The notes under the pieces: model-generated
What the model saw: the letters and a program-made list of their open reading frames with translations, nothing else
Databases searched by the model: none
Told to the model about the DNA's origin: nothing
Assembly (NCBI GenBank): GCA_021162745.1
Contig: JAGGYC010000011.1
Location: 1-36,084 of the forward strand
Length of the DNA stretch: 36,084 bases
Reading direction: 5' to 3'
From: Desulfuromonas sp.
Lineage (GTDB): Bacteria > Desulfobacterota > Desulfuromonadia > Desulfuromonadales > Desulfuromonadaceae
Position numbers and translations under genes: made by a program
Shown: piece by piece, positions 29,786-36,084 of the stretch
Layout of the letters: every line of letters starts with the position of its first letter
Position numbering within the stretch: position 1 is the stretch's first letter

Positions 29786-30192
29786 GGGATCGCTCTATGG
29801 AATGGATCAATTCAGGCGAGACGAGAAATTCTTTTATTCGTAGAGCATTATTTTGATGGAAGCCACAATAATATTAAATATTAAAAATTTCAACATAATT
29901 AAGCCGGCGAGCCGGCAAGGGTGGTGGAATGACGGCCAGGTCTGCACTGTCTTGATACGCTGGTGTGCGAATTTGGGACGATAACCAGAGTTTTGTGTGC
30001 TGGAGTGGAAGCAAATGGAGTGTTTACCCGTTTGTATTTATTTCTAAGTGGTTGAAATGAAAAACTATTCTTTTGAGTGGATAAAAACTGCTAGAACGGC
30101 CCTCTTATTGCAGTAGTGCTAAGGCACAGTCTGTGTGTCTGTTATGGCACATAGACTGTGAAAAATATTCTTGCTGGAGCCACGGAGGGGCT
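29786..30192. promoter_or_regulatory. 407-bp divergent region between the haem cyclase and the cit operon
   Basis: Largely AT-rich, with no gene. Two symmetric sites stand out: GCCGGC GA GCCGGC at 29903-29916, and a longer inverted repeat at 30125-30160, listed separately. Promoters for both directions must lie here, but no -35/-10 pair is convincing. An ORF starting with GTG at 30133 would extend citC upstream across the inverted repeat, but it has no ribosome site. Confidence 0.5.
30125..30160 (+). promoter_or_regulatory. Inverted repeat upstream of citC (candidate operator or leader hairpin)
   Basis: CACAGTCTGTGTG (30125-30137) and CACATAGACTGTG (30148-30160) form a 13-bp inverted repeat with one mismatch and a 10-bp centre. 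It ends 23 bp before the citC ribosome site GGAGGGG (30184-30190). The position suits either an operator for a cit regulator or a hairpin in the mRNA leader. The sequence alone cannot decide. Confidence 0.5.
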
Positions 30193-31206
30193 ATGGTACG
30201 GGTGATACAGGGCTGTGAGCAAACGCAGCAGGTTGTCGAGTTGTTGGCACGCTTCGAGCTGAGCTATGAGAGCGATGTTGACGAGCTGCTCGGGGTCTGG
30301 GATAGCCATGGCCGGTTGTTGGCAACCGGCGGGCGTCGCCAGGCACTGCTGAAGATGATTGCCGTCGCAGGCGATCAACAGAGCGGAGAGTTGTTTTCCG
30401 CGCTGGTCAGTGAGCTGATCCGGCGTGGTTATCAGGACGGCATCGAGACCTTCTTTGTCTTCACCAAACCCCAGAACTACCATAGCTTTTCTGCGGTCAA
30501 CTTCCGCCTGCTCTGTGTGACGGATCAGGTGGCCCTGCTTGAGCACGGGCCGGGGTTGGCTGCTTATTTCAGGCGCTACCAGGGGCTGCGACGCACGGGA
30601 GATAACGGTGGCGTGGTAGTGAATTGTAACCCCTTTACCCTTGGTCATCGCTATCTGATCGAAACCGCTGCCCAGCGGGTTGACTGGCTGTATGTGTTTG
30701 TGGTCGAAGAGGATCGTTCCAGTTTTCCCTTCGCTGTCCGTCTCGATCTGGTGCGCCGGGGGGTGGCCGATCTGGACAATGTCATCGTGCTGCCCAGCGG
30801 TCCCTATGCCGTCAGTCAGATTACCTTTCCCGGTTATTTTCTGAAAAATTCCGCTCAGGTTGAGCATCAACAGCATCAGGTCGATGCCCAGCTGTTCGCG
30901 CGTCATCTTGCGCCCCATTTTCACATTTATCGTCGTTTTGTCGGCAGTGAACCCTACTGTCAGACCACGCAGCGTTATAACGTCGCCCTCAACACCCTGT
31001 TACCGGAACAGGGGGTTGAGGTGCATGAGCTGCCACGGGCGACCAGCGCGATCGGGGCGATCAGCGCATCGCAGGTGCGTCGTCTGCTCAGGCAGCGCGC
31101 GCTAAATAAATTATCGCAACTGGTGCCGGAAACCACCCTCGCTTATCTGTTGTCTCCGGCATGTGAACAAACCGTTCGGTGGGGGGATTCTCCCGGGAGG
31201 CATTGA
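30193..31206 (+). CDS. citC: Citrate lyase ligase ([citrate (pro-3S)-lyase] ligase)
   Basis: Activates citrate lyase by acetylating the thiol of the prosthetic group on the acyl carrier protein, using acetate and ATP. 337 residues. The N-terminal GNAT-like domain (about 1-130) has FELSYESDVDELLG and VFTKPQN. The C-terminal nucleotidylyltransferase domain has VVNCNPFTLGHRYLIE, the HxGH-type site as in other CitC proteins, then VVEEDRSSFPFAVRLDLV and GPYAVSQITFPGYFLK. I chose ATG 30193 because GGAGGGG lies 3 bases upstream; earlier in-frame starts lack such a site. The stop TGA overlaps the citD start by one base. Confidence 0.94.
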   Translation: MVRVIQGCEQTQQVVELLARFELSYESDVDELLGVWDSHGRLLATGGRRQALLKMIAVAGDQQSGELFSALVSELIRRGYQDGIETFFVFTKPQNYHSFSAVNFRLLCVTDQVALLEHGPGLAAYFRRYQGLRRTGDNGGVVVNCNPFTLGHRYLIETAAQRVDWLYVFVVEEDRSSFPFAVRLDLVRRGVADLDNVIVLPSGPYAVSQITFPGYFLKNSAQVEHQQHQVDAQLFARHLAPHFHIYRRFVGSEPYCQTTQRYNVALNTLLPEQGVEVHELPRATSAIGAISASQVRRLLRQRALNKLSQLVPETTLAYLLSPACEQTVRWGDSPGRH

Positions 31207-31469
31207 TGGAAATTCGTAATAAGGCACAGGCTGGAACCATGCAGTCCAGCGATATGATGGTATTTGTCGAAGCGGCCGATGAATTGATTATTGAGATCGA
31301 TTCGACGGTGTTCAAGCAGTTTGAACACCTGATTCGGCAGCGCATTGAGCAGCAATTGAAGGTGTTGGATGTGAGCCGGGGGCGGATTCGCGTCAGTGAT
31401 CGTGGGGCGTTGGATTATGCCATTGATGCGCGCATCGAAACCGCCGTACGCCGTTCACAGGAGGGTTAA
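31206..31469 (+). CDS. citD: Citrate lyase acyl carrier protein (gamma subunit)
   Basis: 87 residues. Carries the 2'-(5''-triphosphoribosyl)-3'-dephospho-CoA group on a serine; the block KAQAGTMQSSDMMV near the N-terminus holds the modified Ser (SSD). VKxxDRGALDYAIDARIETAV at the C-terminus matches the family. The length is normal (about 90-98). The ATG at 31206 overlaps the citC stop. An upstream GTG at 31179 would add residues that do not match the family. The next gene starts directly after its stop codon. Confidence 0.94.
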   Translation: MEIRNKAQAGTMQSSDMMVFVEAADELIIEIDSTVFKQFEHLIRQRIEQQLKVLDVSRGRIRVSDRGALDYAIDARIETAVRRSQEG

Positions 31470-31946
31470 ATGAAAAATGCCTGGTTTAAGGAGTGTTCGC
31501 AGGGGCGTCGCTTTCTGCTCAAGATCTCGCAAGGGGAATGCCTAGTGGAGAAGTTACAGGCTTTTGCGGCCGAAACGGGCGTGAAAACCGCCGTGATTCT
31601 TTCTGCTGTTGGCTCGGTAAGCCATGTCCGTTACCGTGGCATCAAAGCAGGAGCTAAACTGCCGATCACCCCGCCGCGGATAAGTGTTCATGAGGTGGAA
31701 GGTCCGCTGGAGCTCCTCGGCTTGGAAGGCAATATCGTCCCCAACGATAAAGGGGAGAGCGACTGTCATCTGCATATTCTGATGGCAAAATCCTCCGGTG
31801 AAGTGCTCGGCGGTCATTTGTTTGACGCCAGGGTTTTTGCCAGCTGTGAAATTGTGCTGAGTGAATTTCATGGCGACGGCATTGAGCGGCATAAATCTAA
31901 AACCGGCGGTATTTCAACCATCTATCTGGAGGATAGCCATGAGTGA
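31470..31946 (+). CDS. PPC-domain (DUF296) protein inside the citrate lyase operon
   Basis: 158 residues, essentially one PPC/DUF296 domain: FLLKISQGECLVEKLQAFA, TAVILSAVGSVSHVRYRG, then DCHLHILM, SSGEVLGGHLFDARVFASCEIVL. The His residues of CHLH and GGHL are the ones that bind a metal in known PPC structures. In plants the domain occurs with AT-hooks; here there is none, and bacterial stand-alone members have no settled role. It starts on the base after the citD stop and overlaps the citE start by 8 bp, so it is translationally coupled on both sides. The standard order citC-D-E-F-X-G has no such gene. This argues for a function tied to the lyase; DNA binding is only one option. Confidence 0.85.
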   Translation: MKNAWFKECSQGRRFLLKISQGECLVEKLQAFAAETGVKTAVILSAVGSVSHVRYRGIKAGAKLPITPPRISVHEVEGPLELLGLEGNIVPNDKGESDCHLHILMAKSSGEVLGGHLFDARVFASCEIVLSEFHGDGIERHKSKTGGISTIYLEDSHE

Positions 31947-32865
31947 TAGCGGTTTTGTCCTGCGGCGCTCTCTATTGTACGTGCCGGGGAATATGCCATC
32001 GATGTTGCAGAACGTGCCGGTGTTCGATTGCGATGCGGTGTTTATCGATCTGGAGGATGCGGTTCCTCTCAACGAAAAAGATGCGGCACGCAATCTGGTC
32101 AGTCGTTTTATTGCCACCTATACGGAGCGTAACAAAGAGGTGTTTGTCCGTATCAATGCCCTCGATACCGAATGGGGCCTCGATGATCTGAAAAAGGTGC
32201 TGCCGTCGCTGCCCGATGGTATCCGGCTGCCTAAGGCCGATACCCCGGAGATCGTTGAGCGCCTCGATACGCTGTTGACGGAGATGGAGGAGGCGCTGGA
32301 GGTGGAGATCGGCACCTTCAAGATTATCCCTTCCATCGAAAGCGCCCTGGGGGTGATCAACTCAATCAAGATAGCCCGCTGTTCGTCACGGGTGATCGCT
32401 CTGGCCTTTGGTGCCGAGGATTACACCGCCAGTATGGAGATTGAACGGACCAAGAGCGGCGAAGAGCTGTTTCATTCGCGGGCGCGGGTGCTGTGGGCGG
32501 CCAAGGCCGCCGGCATTCAGGTCATCGATACCATCTTTGCCGATGTCGGCGACATGGAAAGTTTCCGCACCGAGGTGGCGTTGGTGAAAAATCTTGGCTT
32601 TACCGGCAAGTCGCTGGTCAATCCACGCCAGATTGACGTGGTGCATGAGGTGTTTGCCCCGCAAGCGAATGAGATTGTCTATGCCCAGCAGGTGATCGAG
32701 GCCATTATCCAGGCGCGCAAGATGGGTACCGGGGTTATCGCTCTTAATGGCAAGATGGTTGATGCGCCGGTGGTCAAGCGGGCGGCGCGGGTGATCAAAA
32801 CCGCCGTATCGCAGGGATTGCTCGAGTACGAACTCGATGATGAGGTGATTTATGGTGCAAAATAG
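31939..32865 (+). CDS. citE: Citrate lyase beta subunit (citryl-ACP lyase)
   Basis: 308 residues. Cleaves citryl-ACP to oxaloacetate and acetyl-ACP. The HpcH/HpaI-aldolase-like fold is shown by RRSLLYVPGNMPSMLQN, DAVFIDLEDAVPLNEKDAARNLV, VFVRINALDTEWGLDDL, ALAFGAEDYTASM and FTGKSLVNPRQIDVV, all typical of CitE. The ATG at 31939 follows GGAGG (31929-31933) and overlaps the PPC gene by 8 bp. A longer in-frame ORF begins at 31861, but it reads through the PPC gene and lacks a site. The stop lies inside the start of citF (14-bp overlap). Confidence 0.96.
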   Translation: MSDSGFVLRRSLLYVPGNMPSMLQNVPVFDCDAVFIDLEDAVPLNEKDAARNLVSRFIATYTERNKEVFVRINALDTEWGLDDLKKVLPSLPDGIRLPKADTPEIVERLDTLLTEMEEALEVEIGTFKIIPSIESALGVINSIKIARCSSRVIALAFGAEDYTASMEIERTKSGEELFHSRARVLWAAKAAGIQVIDTIFADVGDMESFRTEVALVKNLGFTGKSLVNPRQIDVVHEVFAPQANEIVYAQQVIEAIIQARKMGTGVIALNGKMVDAPVVKRAARVIKTAVSQGLLEYELDDEVIYGAK

Positions 32866-34390
32866 TCTCGGACGCTGGATTCCCCAGCAGTTTAACGGCA
32901 GGGCGTGTCGCCCCTATTGCGACCCATTTTCAGTCCAACCGAATGTTCAGCGCGCGTCACGTGCTCTGCGCCGGGTCAATCCCGGGCAAAGTAAGCTGGT
33001 GAGCAATCTCATCGACGCGGTGATTGCATCGGGCCTTAAGGACGGCATGTGTATCTCCACCCATCACCATCTGCGCAACGGTGATGCGTTGCTCAATAAC
33101 GTGGTCCGGGTGATCGATACCCTGGGGATTCGTGATATCACCATCGCTTCCAGTTCCGTTCATCCGGTTCATGCCGAGCTGATACCCTATATCCACAGCG
33201 GGGTGATCCGCGGATTTGAATGTGGCGTCAATGGTCTGATCGGCGAGCTGGCCAGTAAAGGGGAGATCCATTGCCCCATCACCGTCCGTACCCACGGTGG
33301 CCGGGCGCGGGCGATGATGAGTGGCGAACTGAAGGTCGATGTGGCCTTTATTGCCGCCCCCTGTTGCGATCTCTACGGCAATATGAACGGTTGCAGCGGC
33401 CCGTCGGCCTGTGGTTCGCTGGGCTATGCCTATCCCGATGCCGACTACGCCCATTGCGTGATTGCCGTCACCGACAACCTGCAGCCCTATCCGGTGACAC
33501 CGATCTCCATCGCCCAGACCCAGGTCGATTATGTGGTGGAAGTGGAACGGTTGGGTGATCCGCAGAAGATCGTCTCCACCACCACCCGCATCACCAGTGA
33601 TCCCATCGGTTTGATGATCGCCAAGCACGCTGCCGAAGTGATCGAGGCCGCCGGCTTGCTCAAGGACGGGTTTTCGTTCCAGACCGGCAGCGGCGGTACC
33701 AGTCTGGCAGTGGCTGATAACGTGCGTAAAAAGATGCTGGCCGCCGGGGTCAAGGGCAGTTTTGGCAGTGGCGGTATCACCAGCTATTTTGTCGATATGT
33801 TGGAGCACGGCTTGTTCAACACCCTGTTCGATGTGCAGTGTTTTGATCTTGAGGCGGTGCGTTCCATTGCACGTAACCCGAATCATCTCGAAATCAGCTC
33901 CGATATGTACGCCAATCCGTTCAATGGCGGTGGGGTGGTCAATCAGCTCGATGCGGTGATTCTCGGTGCTACCGAGGTGGATGTTGATTTCAATGTCAAC
34001 GTCAACACCGAATCCAACGGTTATCTGCTCCACAACACCGGTGGCCACAGTGATACCGCTGCCGGAGCCAAGCTGTCGATTATCACTGTACCGTCTATCC
34101 GTGGTCGGCTGCCCATCGTTCGCGATGCGGTGACCACCGTGACCACCCCCGGCGAAACCGTTGATGTGATCGTCACTGAGCGCGGTATAGCCGTCAATGA
34201 CAACCGTCCTGAGCTCAAGCAAGAGCTGCTCAAGCGCAAGCTGCCGGTCAAGGATATCCGCCAACTGCAGCAGGAGATTGTCGCCCTGACCGGCCAACCT
34301 AAAGCCGTGGAGTTTGAAGATGATGTTATCGCCGTTATCGAGTACCGCGACGGAACAATCATTGACGCCGTACGCCGCGTTAAGGACTGA
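32852..34390 (+). CDS. citF: Citrate lyase alpha subunit (citrate:acetyl-ACP transferase)
   Basis: 512 residues, the usual length. Exchanges the acetyl group on the acyl carrier protein for citrate. Family blocks include DGMCISTHHHLRNGDALLN, THGGRARAMMSGEL, DVAFIAAPCCDLYGNMNG, GFSFQTGSGGTSLAVADNV, GGITSYFVDMLEHGLFNTLFDVQ, NGYLLHNTGGHSDTAAGAK and GIAVNDNRPEL. The start overlaps citE by 14 bp, and citX begins before its stop. An uninterrupted 446-codon frame on the other strand is a codon-bias shadow. Confidence 0.97.
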   Translation: MVQNSLGRWIPQQFNGRACRPYCDPFSVQPNVQRASRALRRVNPGQSKLVSNLIDAVIASGLKDGMCISTHHHLRNGDALLNNVVRVIDTLGIRDITIASSSVHPVHAELIPYIHSGVIRGFECGVNGLIGELASKGEIHCPITVRTHGGRARAMMSGELKVDVAFIAAPCCDLYGNMNGCSGPSACGSLGYAYPDADYAHCVIAVTDNLQPYPVTPISIAQTQVDYVVEVERLGDPQKIVSTTTRITSDPIGLMIAKHAAEVIEAAGLLKDGFSFQTGSGGTSLAVADNVRKKMLAAGVKGSFGSGGITSYFVDMLEHGLFNTLFDVQCFDLEAVRSIARNPNHLEISSDMYANPFNGGGVVNQLDAVILGATEVDVDFNVNVNTESNGYLLHNTGGHSDTAAGAKLSIITVPSIRGRLPIVRDAVTTVTTPGETVDVIVTERGIAVNDNRPELKQELLKRKLPVKDIRQLQQEIVALTGQPKAVEFEDDVIAVIEYRDGTIIDAVRRVKD

Positions 34391-34865
34391 TATACTGGAT
34401 GCCCGTGAACAGCGGCAGTGGGAGCTGGATCAGTTTCTACACGCTGGTCACAACACGGTGCTGATGCTGTCTTTGAACTATCCCGGTCCGCAGAAGCTTC
34501 CGACGGGCTGCGGGGCATTGATGGCCTGGGCGCAGGAGCAGATCGAGACTGGCCTCGGCGCCATGGCGGTGGTGCAGAGTTGTGATGCCGCCGGCATGTA
34601 CAGCCTGTTTGTCTGCGACAGGGATAGTGTGGGCTGTAAGCACTATGGTGTCGAAACGGAGTCGGCCTTTGCCGCTGCCCGTCTGCTCGATATCGATGTC
34701 TATGGCCGCTGGTGCGGTCAGCTTGATCGCAAAAAACTTGGCTTGCCACCACGCCGCTGCCTGTTGTGCGATCAGGCGGCGGTGGACTGCATAAGGAAGG
34801 GACAGCATGACCAGGATGCCGTTGTACGCGCCGCTCAGCGCTACCTGCACAGCTTTTCCCGCTGA
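34320..34865 (+). CDS. citX: Apo-citrate lyase phosphoribosyl-dephospho-CoA transferase
   Basis: 181 residues. Attaches the prosthetic group precursor to CitD. Typical blocks are LDAREQRQWELDQFL, LNYPGPQKLPTGCGALMAWA and KKLGLPPRRCLLCDQAA, with the CxxC-containing C-terminal part. It overlaps the end of citF by about 70 bp and the start of citG by about 60 bp. I prefer ATG 34320 (or the next codon, also ATG), which follows GTGGAG at a suitable distance; a TTG at 34314 is less likely. Confidence 0.9.
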   Translation: MMLSPLSSTATEQSLTPYAALRTDILDAREQRQWELDQFLHAGHNTVLMLSLNYPGPQKLPTGCGALMAWAQEQIETGLGAMAVVQSCDAAGMYSLFVCDRDSVGCKHYGVETESAFAAARLLDIDVYGRWCGQLDRKKLGLPPRRCLLCDQAAVDCIRKGQHDQDAVVRAAQRYLHSFSR

Positions 34866-35733
34866 TCGTCTCAGTGAGGCATTATGTTTTGGTGCCCGCA
34901 GTGAACTGCTGCTGACGCCGAAACCGGGGCTGGTGGATCTCTACGACAACGGATCGCATAGCGATCTCGATCTGGTGCGGATGCAGCGCTCCATCGATCT
35001 GATGCCGGTATATTATGCCGAACTGCTCAATGAACCACTGGAACCCCTCGATGTGGAGCGGTTACAGGCGATTGGCATGCGCGCTGAAGCACGGATGCGT
35101 GAACATTGTGATACCAACACCCATCGCGGTTATCTGTTTCTCAGCGGGATCATCTTGATCGCTCTGCGTCTCGATGGTGATATTCGCCTGGGTATTATTC
35201 GGCTGTCGGAACGGTTGTTCAAGGTGCGCAAATCTGAAGACAGCCATGGTCAGCAGGTACGGCAGCGTTATCAGACGGGGGGGATTATCGGCGAATGTTT
35301 AAGGGGACTGCCCACGGTCTTTGAACATGCCCTGCCCTGTTATCGGCGTCAACGTCAGCAGCATGGCGATGAGCAGCGAGCGGCACTGGCGATGATGGCC
35401 ACCTTGATGCAAGTCACCGAAGATACCACCAGCTATCACCGTTGTGGTCAAGCCGGTATTGAACAGGTGCGTGCCGACGGCGTTGAACTGGAGCAGCGAC
35501 TGCTCGGTGGAGAAACTGTTGAATCCTGGCTGTGCCAGCGTAACAGCTTGTATCAACAGATGAACCTGACCATGGGCGGCGTGGCCGATCTTATTGCCAT
35601 CTGTTTTGCCCTTGATCGGTTGCAGATTGCAGTGATGGAACCCGCAGGGCAAGACATTCGGGGTCGCGTACCCGGTTTACCTCAGCCAATGTCGCCGTTT
35701 AGCAACAAAAAAACATGGATCAAAATGCCATGA
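34807..35733 (+). CDS. citG: Triphosphoribosyl-dephospho-CoA synthase
   Basis: 308 residues. Makes 2'-(5''-triphosphoribosyl)-3'-dephospho-CoA from ATP and dephospho-CoA. Family blocks are ELLLTPKPGLVDLYDNGSHSD, NTHRGYLFLSG, SHGQQVRQRY, GIIGECLRGLPTVFEHALP, QVTEDTTSYHRCG and NLTMGGVADLIA. It starts inside citX. It is a separate gene, not fused to citX as in some organisms. It is the last recognisable gene of the operon; no transporter follows in the window. Confidence 0.94.
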   Translation: MTRMPLYAPLSATCTAFPADRLSEALCFGARSELLLTPKPGLVDLYDNGSHSDLDLVRMQRSIDLMPVYYAELLNEPLEPLDVERLQAIGMRAEARMREHCDTNTHRGYLFLSGIILIALRLDGDIRLGIIRLSERLFKVRKSEDSHGQQVRQRYQTGGIIGECLRGLPTVFEHALPCYRRQRQQHGDEQRAALAMMATLMQVTEDTTSYHRCGQAGIEQVRADGVELEQRLLGGETVESWLCQRNSLYQQMNLTMGGVADLIAICFALDRLQIAVMEPAGQDIRGRVPGLPQPMSPFSNKKTWIKMP

Positions 35734-35745
35734 ACCAAGATCAAG

Positions 35746-35890
35746 TTCGCGGGTTTCGTCCCGCAGCCGACACACTTTCTTTGCAAAGCCCCCAAAGAAA
35801 GTGTGCAAAGAAATGGCTTTGAAAACCAGCCCTCCAGGGGTCGCAGACCCACTTACAATGAGTCGTTTTCCGTTTTGCTTCACCTTGGCG
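35746..35890. repeat. Dispersed-repeat-like sequence with hairpins downstream of citG
   Basis: GCGGG-TTTCGT-CCCGC (35749-35764) is followed by a perfect 13-bp inverted repeat CACACTTTCTTTG (35771-35783) / CAAAGAAAGTGTG (35793-35805), then GC-rich sequence and a further stem near 35890. From memory this layout (CTTTCTTTG...CAAAGAAAG followed by a GGGTCG-like tract) recurs in many proteobacterial chromosomes and often yields spurious ORFs, as the 68-codon leftward frame here (35883-35677) probably is. It may also serve as the cit operon terminator. Confidence 0.5.
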
Positions 35891-35981
35891 GCAAGTCGCC
35901 CTTTAGGTCGACTGAGTTTTCTCTTTTTCTTAAGCTACGGCATTGAGTAACTTGTTCGTTTATCGCTCTCTACTTTTTCCG

Positions 35982-36084
35982 GTGCGCCGAGCCAAGCTCG
36001 GTCATTCTCGCAAGCTGAAAGGAGCTTGCCCTGTCAATTGCTGATTGGACAGGTAGTTGCGGTCTGTCGTGCGGAGATAACAAA
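35982..36084 (+). ncRNA. Possible 5' end of a group II intron (cut by the window)
   Basis: GTGCGCC at 35982 is a typical 5' end of bacterial group II introns. It is followed at once by hairpins that look like the start of domain I: CCGAGC-CAA-GCTCGG, then GCAAGCT-GAAAGG-AGCTTGC, then CTGTCAAT...ATTGGACAG. No protein frame is found here. The reverse transcriptase, domain V and the 3' end would lie beyond the window, so the call rests on the boundary motif and fold only. Confidence 0.5.

Noticed and set aside
30133-30192. Extended citC start at GTG 30133
   Set aside because: The extra residues are Cys/Trp-rich and unlike CitC. The start falls inside the inverted repeat, and a strong ribosome site is placed for ATG 30193.
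32957-34297. 446-codon open frame on the minus strand across citF
   Set aside because: It is a mirror of the GC-rich citF codons. citF has strong family motifs, and the minus frame has a repetitive, low-information sequence with no ribosome site.
35677-35883. 68-codon leftward ORF at the right end
   Set aside because: It lies across the hairpin-rich repeat and overlaps citG. It has no ribosome site and resembles spurious ORFs of dispersed repeats.

Overview
The window looks like chromosomal DNA of a Gram-negative, probably anaerobic deltaproteobacterium of the Desulfuromonas/Pelobacter/Geobacter group. This is inferred, not proven. The support is a protein resembling the MXAN_5187 C-terminal family of Geobacter and Myxococcus, a diguanylate cyclase with a c-type haem sensor of the DUF3365/Tll0287 type, a Pal/CpoB envelope pair, and a full citrate lyase operon. 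Base composition changes strongly along the window: recF and the start of gyrB are very AT-rich, while mfd and the cit genes are GC-rich.

Layout. Positions 1-5346 hold the replication block recF (3' end only), gyrB and gyrA. Next come gpsA, a periplasmic cyclophilin, an EEP-fold protein with degraded catalytic motifs, and nth (endonuclease III), which is preceded by two perfect DnaA boxes 21 bp apart. A bidirectional terminator separates nth from a leftward group: PBP1A, glmS and glmU (amino-sugar and peptidoglycan synthesis). Rightward again are a coiled-coil MXAN_5187-like protein and a B12-binding-type radical SAM enzyme. After these lies a leftward ParE/Phd toxin-antitoxin pair, then a decayed C-terminal fragment of a second radical SAM copy.

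Leftward genes at 17.6-21.0 kb are a MshEN-type c-di-GMP-binding domain fused to a degenerate receiver, hslO (Hsp33), cpoB and pal. Rightward, nadA ends in a clear terminator. mfd follows and is bracketed by two related palindromic elements, one 121 bp and one 40 bp. A SurA-like chaperone comes next. A broken GGDEF gene and an intact haem/GAF/PAS/GGDEF cyclase, both leftward, fill 27.0-29.8 kb.

The last part (30.2-35.7 kb) is a tightly overlapping operon citC-citD-X-citE-citF-citX-citG. It encodes the three citrate lyase subunits and everything needed to make, attach and acetylate the prosthetic group of the acyl carrier protein. X is a stand-alone PPC/DUF296-domain protein inserted between citD and citE and translationally coupled to both sides. 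It is the best candidate here for an undescribed component. No citrate transporter, oxaloacetate decarboxylase or CitAB regulator is in the window. The window ends in a dispersed-repeat-like sequence and what looks like the 5' end of a group II intron.
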